Assembly: GCA_964415605.1 (NCBI GenBank)
Contig: CAYQBA010000237.1
Coordinates: 1-6,025, forward strand
From: UCB3 sp964415605
GTDB taxonomy: Bacteria > Chloroflexota > Anaerolineae > Epilineales > Epilineaceae
Direction: 5' to 3'
Length of the DNA: 6,025 bases
The translations under genes and the position numbers were made by a program. The notes under the pieces are model-generated. The model was not told where the DNA came from. It made no database searches and saw only the letters and a program-made list of their open reading frames with translations. Of this stretch, positions 1-4,596 are shown piece by piece (within the stretch, counting starts at the first letter, position 1; each line of letters starts with the position of its first letter).

Positions 1-860
1 CCGCCGGTCGGCGCCGGCCGGCGCGCCGATTGCACCGCCAGCAGCGCGCCAAGCGCGCGGAGCCCGAGCGCGCGGGCGGGACCGCGGCCGGGCGACCAGC
101 ACAGCCGCATGTAGCGCCGGGCCAGCGCGACCTGCCAGGCCATGGCCAGCGCCGCCGGACGCGACTGCGACGCCGGGGGCCGGTCTGCCGCCGGGTCGCC
201 GCGCACGAGCTCGACGAGGTGGTCGCTCTCGAGGCTGGTGTCGGAGAGAAAGGCCACGCAGTCGGGTCCGAAGCGGACCGCCATTCGCGCGCCCGTGGCC
301 ACCACGCTCCAGTTGCCGTAGCGGTCGCTGATGCGCAGCGGATCCCAGAACACCTCGAACGCGCCGAGCCCGTCCAGCGCCTCGCGCGTGGTGGCCAGGA
401 ACGAGCCGCGGACGGTCGGGTGGCGGAATGCCGGTCCAGGCGGGCGGACCGCGGCGTGGGCGTAGCAGTGGGCGTGCGTGGCGGGCCAGTCGTCCTTGGC
501 GGCGTTGCGGCCGTTGCCCACGAAGCGCGCGCCGCCTTCCAGCCGCGCGATGCTGGCCGGCACGAACGCGATGTCGCGGACGACGACGTCGTCGTGCATG
601 AAGAAGACGTAAGGGTGGGCGCGCCACAGGCCGGTCTCGAGGAACTGCTGGTAGCAGCCCCAGTCGTAGCCCAGGTTGGGCCGGGCCAGCACGCGGTCCT
701 CGCCGACGATCCGGAAGACGCCGGGCGGCACCTCGCCCAGCGGCCGGTGCGACACGACGTACACGGTGGCATCGAACGCCCGCCGCAGCGCGCCAACCGC
801 CTCGAACACATCGCCGTGGAAGTGCCACCCCGCCACGCACACGCACGGGCCGTCCGTCAT
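1..860 (-). CDS. Glycosyltransferase, GT-A-like (rhamnan synthesis F / GT2-like), C-terminus cut by window edge
   Basis: The reading frame is open from the ATG at 860 to the left edge with no stop (286 codons visible), so the C-terminus is missing. The protein probably transfers a sugar from a nucleotide donor to a surface glycan in the cytoplasm. It starts with short hydrophobic strands (CVCVAGWHF, ATVYVVSH). Then comes NLGYDWGCYQQFL at residues 62-74, like the N-x-G-x-D motif of rhamnan-synthesis F-type and GT2 enzymes. PYVFFMHDDVVV follows at 83-94, where HDD (89-91) sits where a metal- and nucleotide-binding DxD would be. Further on are GNGRN (115-119), RGSFLATTREAL (151-162) and WDPLRISDRYGNW (172-184). 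No signal peptide is seen. It starts 10 bases after the stop of the upstream methyltransferase and is probably co-transcribed with it; no clear ribosome binding site is visible. The glycosyltransferase fold is fairly secure; donor and acceptor cannot be told. Confidence 0.8.
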   Translation of the reverse strand, partial: MTDGPCVCVAGWHFHGDVFEAVGALRRAFDATVYVVSHRPLGEVPPGVFRIVGEDRVLARPNLGYDWGCYQQFLETGLWRAHPYVFFMHDDVVVRDIAFVPASIARLEGGARFVGNGRNAAKDDWPATHAHCYAHAAVRPPGPAFRHPTVRGSFLATTREALDGLGAFEVFWDPLRISDRYGNWSVVATGARMAVRFGPDCVAFLSDTSLESDHLVELVRGDPAADRPPASQSRPAALAMAWQVALARRYMRLCWSPGRGPARALGLRALGALLAVQSARRPAPTG

Positions 861-870
861 CGGGATCGGG

Positions 871-1725
871 TCAGCCCCCCGCGGGGGTCGGGAGTGGCTG
901 GAGCGCTCGCGGGAGGACGACCGCCAGCCCGTGGGGCGTGCCGAAGACGCGCAGGCGATGCGTGGGCGTCTCGAGATCGTCGAGGCGCGCCGCGAGCGGA
1001 TCGGCCACGCCGAAGATGTCGGCCAGGACGTGGCGCTCCCACACGCCGCTCTTGCTCGTGACGTCCTGCACGTCGCGGCCGATCGTCATGCGCGGGTTGC
1101 ACAGGCCGGCGGCGCAGTCGTGGATCGCCAGGGCCCACCGGCCATCGGCGAGGACGGCGCGGATGACGTCCTGCAGGAGGGCGTACGGGTGGGCATCGAG
1201 GTAGATGAGGCCGGGGGGATACGCGTCGAGCACGGTCGCCGCCACGTCGTCGGTCACGTCGCGCAAGACGAGCTCGGCTTCGGCGCGGTCGAAGAACCGC
1301 ACCTGGTCGACGACGTCGAAGCAGACGATGCGGGCATCGAGTCCGAGATGGCGCTTCATGTCGATGATGCGCCGCGTGGACCGCCCGTACTGGGTGCCGA
1401 TCTCGACGACCGTCGGCGGGCGGTACTGCCGCATGAGCGCGAAGACGATGAACGCCTCCTCGAAGCACAACGTCTTGCGCTCGCCCATCCGCGCCGCGTA
1501 GCCCAGCGACCGCGACAGGGCGGCGTACTCGTCCCACCAGGCGTCGACGGTGGCCTCGGGCAGGCCGAGGTGGCGGGCGACGTCGGAGCGCAGGCGGCGG
1601 TCGTCGATGACCTGCGGGAGGTAGGGCTCGTAGCGGCCCAGCCGCATGGCGGTGGCCCGCCGGGCGCGGACCCAGAGATCCCACACGCGGCCCGCGGCGC
1701 TCGGGGTGTACATGTGGTCGAGCAT
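871..1725 (-). CDS. Class I SAM-dependent methyltransferase (Methyltransf_24 / CmcI-like type)
   Basis: A 284-residue protein, probably a cytoplasmic S-adenosylmethionine-dependent methyltransferase. The N-terminal ~85 residues look helical and are not recognised. The Rossmann core begins with TVVEIGTQYGRST (105-117), a motif I of the VEIG-x-x-x-G-x-S type typical of the Methyltransf_24 and cephalosporin-hydroxylase-like groups. It continues with IVCFDVVD (133-140, D137 a likely SAM-ribose contact), LIYLDAHPY (173-181) and ALAIHDC (198-204). The D-x-H and HD residues (D177, H179, H202, D203) resemble metal-binding positions in some O-methyltransferases of this group, which is inference. The next gene, a glycosyltransferase, starts 10 bases downstream, so a sugar or lipid-linked glycan is a plausible substrate. 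The start is uncertain: the ATG at 1725 gives the longest frame, but a promoter-like -10 box overlaps it, and Met5 (ATG at 1713) would be the natural start of a leaderless transcript. Confidence 0.85.
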   Translation of the reverse strand: MLDHMYTPSAAGRVWDLWVRARRATAMRLGRYEPYLPQVIDDRRLRSDVARHLGLPEATVDAWWDEYAALSRSLGYAARMGERKTLCFEEAFIVFALMRQYRPPTVVEIGTQYGRSTRRIIDMKRHLGLDARIVCFDVVDQVRFFDRAEAELVLRDVTDDVAATVLDAYPPGLIYLDAHPYALLQDVIRAVLADGRWALAIHDCAAGLCNPRMTIGRDVQDVTSKSGVWERHVLADIFGVADPLAARLDDLETPTHRLRVFGTPHGLAVVLPRALQPLPTPAGG

Positions 1726-1750
1726 ATCACAGCGCCGCGCGCGGGCGCAA
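1721..1750 (-). promoter_or_regulatory. Candidate extended -10 promoter for the methyltransferase-glycosyltransferase unit
   Basis: Reading the minus strand, TTGCGC (1750-1745) is followed after 18 bases by TATGCT (1726-1721). A TGA triplet lies directly before it, matching the extended -10 pattern TGnTATnnT. Seven bases separate the -10 box from the ATG at 1713, so transcription would begin at or one base before that codon, giving a leaderless mRNA. This supports Met5 of the methyltransferase as the true start. The boxes match the general sigma-70 type consensus at 3/6 and 4/6 positions and were found by eye. Confidence 0.4.
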
Positions 1751-1779
1751 GCGGCGGCGACGCGGGGTTGGGGACTGGG

Positions 1780-1821
1780 TCCCGGCCATCGGGCGTTCGG
1801 GCGGGTCGAGATGGGCCGGGA
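1780..1821 (-). terminator. Inverted repeat downstream of the 1857-2717 methyltransferase, possible terminator
   Basis: TCCCGGCC (1780-1787) and GGCCGGGA (1814-1821) are perfectly complementary over 8 bases with a 26-base loop. They lie about 36 bases past the stop codon of the upstream minus-strand methyltransferase and before the candidate promoter at 1721-1750. There is no T-run after the stem, so it is not a classical intrinsic terminator. In such GC-rich sequence a stem of this size can occur by chance. Confidence 0.22.
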
Positions 1822-1856
1822 TCGTCAATCCGCGGGCCTGGCGCCGGCTCGGTCGG

Positions 1857-2717
1857 CTACGCCACGCTCGGCTTGCGGTAGAGCCGCGTCGGCGCGAGCT
1901 CGGCGTAGCCCAGCTCCGCGAGGCGCGCCCGGAGGTCCGAGAGGTCGGGGCTCACGTGCATGTACTCGGGCTTCTGATCCGCGATGTTGGTGACGAGCAG
2001 CCCGCCGGGCCGGAGGGCGGCGTGCATCGCCTCGAGGTAGGTCAGCGGCGCGTGCAGGTGCTCGAACACCTCGGTGGCGATGCACGCGTCGCACGGGCCG
2101 AGCGGCGGGATGGGGGCTTCCGGCGTGCAGTCGGCGAACGTCGTTGGGATGCCGAGGCGGCCGCCGAGCCACAGGAGGAAGGCCTTGCGCTCGGTCGGGA
2201 TGTCGACGAGGTCGAGGCCGACGGTCTGGCCGTCGGCCTGGAGCTTGAGCGCAAGCCCGCGCGAGCGCTGCGCCAGGCCGCAGCCGAAGTCCAGGATGCG
2301 CGGGTCCGGGCAGGCGCGGAGGTGCGCCACCACCGGGTCGTCGGCGGCCCAATCCGGCTCGGCGTACGACAGCATCCGCAGGAAGTGCATCGGCCCGTGG
2401 AACCGGTAGGCCGCGTACACCTCGCCCGGGTTGTCGTCGTAGAACACCCGGAAGAGCGTGTGCGAGAGGACGCAGTAGCCGCGGAACTCCGGGCCGCCGT
2501 GGCCGCCGCGCAGGGCCTGCCACGACTCGGCATAGCGGCGGCGGCTGTCCTCGACCGTGATCCCGAGCCGCTCGGCGTTCCAGTCGCAGAACCACGTCTG
2601 GGTCTGGTTGAGGCGCGCCGGCGGCGTCCCGCCCGGCCAGAACACGACGTTGGCGTGGGCAACGGCGGGGCGACGGAGCAGGCGCTTGACGAAGCGCTTG
2701 AGGCGATCGCGCAGCAT
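1857..2717 (-). CDS. Class I SAM-dependent methyltransferase (Methyltransf_11/23 type)
   Basis: A 286-residue protein with a basic N-terminus (MLRDRLKRFVKRLLRR), which could sit on the membrane surface or bind an anionic substrate. Residues 40-135 form an unrecognised substrate-side region rich in aromatics (TWFCDWNAERLG, HTLFRVFYDDNPGEVYAAYRFHG). The SAM-binding core follows: motif I ILDFGCGLAQRS (141-152), post-I acidic loop VGLDLVD (166-172), motif II CDACIATEVFEHL (209-221) and motif III LRPGGLLVTN (235-244). This order is that of ordinary class I methyltransferases acting on small molecules or sugars. It differs in type from the methyltransferase at 871-1725, so the two are not simple duplicates. 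The ATG at 2717 was chosen because a -10-like TAACAT ends 10 bases upstream and homology-like sequence begins there. A longer frame back to 2969 would overlap the divergent flippase gene and adds only low-complexity residues. Substrate unknown; a glycan role is inferred from neighbours. Confidence 0.87.
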   Translation of the reverse strand: MLRDRLKRFVKRLLRRPAVAHANVVFWPGGTPPARLNQTQTWFCDWNAERLGITVEDSRRRYAESWQALRGGHGGPEFRGYCVLSHTLFRVFYDDNPGEVYAAYRFHGPMHFLRMLSYAEPDWAADDPVVAHLRACPDPRILDFGCGLAQRSRGLALKLQADGQTVGLDLVDIPTERKAFLLWLGGRLGIPTTFADCTPEAPIPPLGPCDACIATEVFEHLHAPLTYLEAMHAALRPGGLLVTNIADQKPEYMHVSPDLSDLRARLAELGYAELAPTRLYRKPSVA

Positions 2718-2727
2718 GGCGCGGCCA

Positions 2728-2756
2728 ATGTTAGTGGCGATCACGGGTCCAGTCGA
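2728..2756 (-). promoter_or_regulatory. Candidate promoter for the 1857-2717 methyltransferase
   Basis: On the minus strand, TCGACT (2756-2751, 4/6 to TTGACA) is followed after 17 bases by TAACAT (2733-2728, 4/6 to TATAAT). The -10 box ends 10 bases before the ATG at 2717, leaving an untranslated leader of only about 4 bases. No Shine-Dalgarno sequence is present, consistent with leaderless or near-leaderless translation. Found by eye. Confidence 0.35.
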
Positions 2757-2771
2757 GTCCGTGGCGGTGCC

Positions 2772-2801
2772 TTGCCCCGTCCGCCGTGCCGATGGTACCC
2801 T
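2772..2801 (+). promoter_or_regulatory. Candidate extended -10 promoter for the MurJ-like flippase
   Basis: TTGCCC (2772-2777, 4/6 to TTGACA) is followed after 18 bases by TACCCT (2796-2801), preceded by TGG, which again fits TGnTAnnnT. Seven bases separate the -10 box from the ATG at 2809, the same geometry as at 1721-1750. The transcript would begin at or next to the start codon. The -10 is weak (3/6 to TATAAT), but the conserved spacing and the absence of a ribosome binding site support it and support the choice of the 2809 start. Confidence 0.38.
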
Positions 2802-2808
2802 GAGCGGC

Positions 2809-4464
2809 ATGAGCTCCGATGGGTCGCCGGCGGGGCCGGCGCCGGCCGGCGCCGGGACCGACGCCGAAGCCCCCGGCGCGCCCCACCGCCGCAGCCTGGT
2901 CGGCCCGACCGCGGTCGCGACCGCGTTCACGGCGCTGGCCATGGCGACGAGCATCGCCAACCAGGCCATCGCCGCGGCCCTGTTCGGCGCGGGCGCGGAC
3001 TACGACTATTACCGCGCCGCCAGCACGCTCCCCAACCTCTTCATGCTGGTGTTCGTGTCGACGATCCCCGTCGTGTGCGTGCCGCGGCTCATCGATGCCG
3101 AGGTCAACCGGTCGGCGGCCGAGGCGAGCGCGCTGGCGTCGCGGGTGCTGGTCGGGATGGCGCTCGCGTCCGGCGGGCTGGCGCTCGGCCTGTGCGCGCT
3201 CGCACCTTGGCTCGTCGGCGGCGGGATCCTCGCCCACGGGCCAGCCTTCACCCCGCCGTCGCGCGGGTTCACGCTGACCACGTGGATGCTGCGGGTGCAG
3301 CTCGCGAACGTCGTCCTCGCCGCGGTCGCCGGCGTGCTGACCAGCCTGCACTTGGCGCGCCACGCGTTCACGCGCCCGGCGGCCGCGCCGGCGATCCAGA
3401 CGGGTGTCATGCTCGTGGCGATCCTCGTCCTGCATCGGCCGCTCGGCGTCGTGGCCCTGGCGGTGGGCTCGGTGCTCGGGCCGCTGGCGCAGGTCATCGT
3501 GCTCGCGCCCGTGCTGCGGGGGAGCTTCCGGCCGCGGCTCGACCTCGGGCACCCCGACGTGCGCCGGGTCGCGTCGGCGCTCGTCCCGCTCGTCGCGGCG
3601 TCGCTGGTCACCAAGGGGGCGGACCTGGTCGAGACGCGGGTGGCGTCGGGGCTGGCCACGGGGAGCCTGGCGGTCATCGGCTTCGCCAGCGTGATCGCGG
3701 ACCGCGTGTCCAACCTCGTGTCGCAGGGCGTGGGCCTGACCTCGCTGCCGGACCTCACGCGCCACGCCGCCGGCGGCGATCGCGCGGCGTTCCGCGAGCG
3801 CTTCTCGCTGGCGATGCGCTTCACGCTCGTCGTCGCCATCCCGGCCATCGTGGGCCTGGCGGTGCTGCGCGAGCGGCTCATCGCGCTGCTCCTCGAGCGC
3901 GGCCGGTTCACGGCCGGCGACACGCGCATGGTCGGGCTCACGCTGCTCGGCTTCGCCGGCGTGCTGGTGGCCACGACCGCCGGGCGGACCGTGACCAATG
4001 GGCTGTACGCCCACCAGCGCTCGCGGGCGACGGCGCTGGTGGGGATTGCCGGGACCGCGATCTACGTGGCGCTGGCGTACACGCTGCCACCGCGGTTCGA
4101 GCCGCCGGTGGCCGGCCTCGCGGTGGCGTGGTCGATCACGAACCTCGTCAACCTGGCCGCGCTCGCGTGGCTCCTCCGCCAGCAGAGCGGCCCGCTGGAC
4201 GGCGCGCGGATCGCGCGCTCGGCGCTGCGGATGGTGGTGGCCGCCGGGGTCATGGGCGCGGCGGTGCATTGGGCAGACCGCACGGTGGCGGCCGACCTCC
4301 TGGCCCTGCAAGGCACGGCGCGGTCGGCCGCGATCGCGGCCGAGCTCTGCTTCCTGGGCGTCGCGGGCTTCGCGCTGTACCTGGCGCTCCTGAGCGCCCT
4401 CGGCGGCACCGAGGGGCGCGGTCTGGCGGCGGCGCTGCGGGGCTTGGTCCGACCGCGCGGATGA
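2809..4464 (+). CDS. MurJ/MviN-family lipid-linked glycan flippase (MOP superfamily), divergent
   Basis: A 551-residue inner-membrane protein with about 14 hydrophobic segments, as in MurJ (E. coli MurJ is about 510 residues). A polar Ala/Pro/Gly tail of ~30 residues precedes helix 1. Family landmarks are AAALFGAGADYDYYRAASTL (56-74, like MurJ 'FGAG...TDAFF'), PNLF (75-78), VIADRVSNLVSQGVGLTSLP (295-314, matching the ADR-containing segment and the following 'LPSL' region) and LLLERGRFTAGDTRMVGL (361-378, the typical R/KG-x-FT-x-x-D stretch), then YAHQRSRA. MurJ flips undecaprenyl-linked lipid II. Here the cavity arginines equivalent to E. coli R18, R24 and R52 appear as M45, N51 and M79; D39 (D66) and R270 (R299) remain, and E273 is N302. 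It may therefore move another lipid-linked glycan, fitting its glycosyltransferase and methyltransferase neighbours. These equivalences come from a hand alignment from memory. The ATG at 2809 was chosen over upstream in-frame codons because those extend across the divergent gene. Confidence 0.88.
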   Translation: MSSDGSPAGPAPAGAGTDAEAPGAPHRRSLVGPTAVATAFTALAMATSIANQAIAAALFGAGADYDYYRAASTLPNLFMLVFVSTIPVVCVPRLIDAEVNRSAAEASALASRVLVGMALASGGLALGLCALAPWLVGGGILAHGPAFTPPSRGFTLTTWMLRVQLANVVLAAVAGVLTSLHLARHAFTRPAAAPAIQTGVMLVAILVLHRPLGVVALAVGSVLGPLAQVIVLAPVLRGSFRPRLDLGHPDVRRVASALVPLVAASLVTKGADLVETRVASGLATGSLAVIGFASVIADRVSNLVSQGVGLTSLPDLTRHAAGGDRAAFRERFSLAMRFTLVVAIPAIVGLAVLRERLIALLLERGRFTAGDTRMVGLTLLGFAGVLVATTAGRTVTNGLYAHQRSRATALVGIAGTAIYVALAYTLPPRFEPPVAGLAVAWSITNLVNLAALAWLLRQQSGPLDGARIARSALRMVVAAGVMGAAVHWADRTVAADLLALQGTARSAAIAAELCFLGVAGFALYLALLSALGGTEGRGLAAALRGLVRPRG

Positions 4465-4483
4465 CGCCATGCCCGGCGTCGTC
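4460..4483 (+). terminator. Strong hairpin overlapping the flippase stop codon
   Basis: GATGACGCC (4460-4468) pairs with GGCGTCGTC (4475-4483) over 9 bases (one G-U) around a 6-base loop ATGCCC. The stem includes the TGA stop at 4462-4464. No T-run follows, so it may act as a U-less terminator or as a 3'-end stabiliser of the flippase mRNA. It lies at the left of the 132-base convergent gap 4465-4596. Confidence 0.35.
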
Positions 4484-4509
4484 GCACACGTCCACGCCGT
4501 CGAGGATGG

Positions 4510-4543
4510 CTGGCCGAAGGCAGGCGCCGGGCGAGCCGGCCAG
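4510..4543 (-). terminator. Inverted repeat in the convergent gap, possible terminator of the repeat-domain gene
   Basis: CTGGCCG (4510-4516) and CGGCCAG (4537-4543) form a 7-base perfect stem with a 20-base GC-rich loop that can fold further. On the minus strand it lies about 54 bases past the stop of the 4597-6025 gene. No T-run is present. Weak evidence; position in a convergent gap is the main support. Confidence 0.2.
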
Positions 4544-4596
4544 GTCCAACGCCCGTCGCGCAAGAGCCGCGCAGCGCTCGCCATGGCCCGCGGACC

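Noticed and set aside
2744..2758. Imperfect symmetry around GGTCCAGTCGAGTCC as an operator
   Set aside because: The half-sites do not pair well enough, and it overlaps the proposed -35 box; no better than chance by eye.
2557..2808. N-terminal extension of the flippase to 2557
   Set aside because: It is antisense to the methyltransferase, adds Arg-rich sequence unlike a membrane protein, and ignores the promoter-like boxes before 2809.
2718..2969. N-terminal extension of the 1857-2717 methyltransferase back to 2969
   Set aside because: It would run through the divergent promoter region and the start of the flippase gene, and the extra 84 residues are low-complexity with no family match.
2731..4584. 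Long minus-strand frame opposite the flippase
   Set aside because: The translation is a run of Arg, His, Gln and Glu without recognisable structure; the plus strand encodes a clear 14-helix membrane protein.
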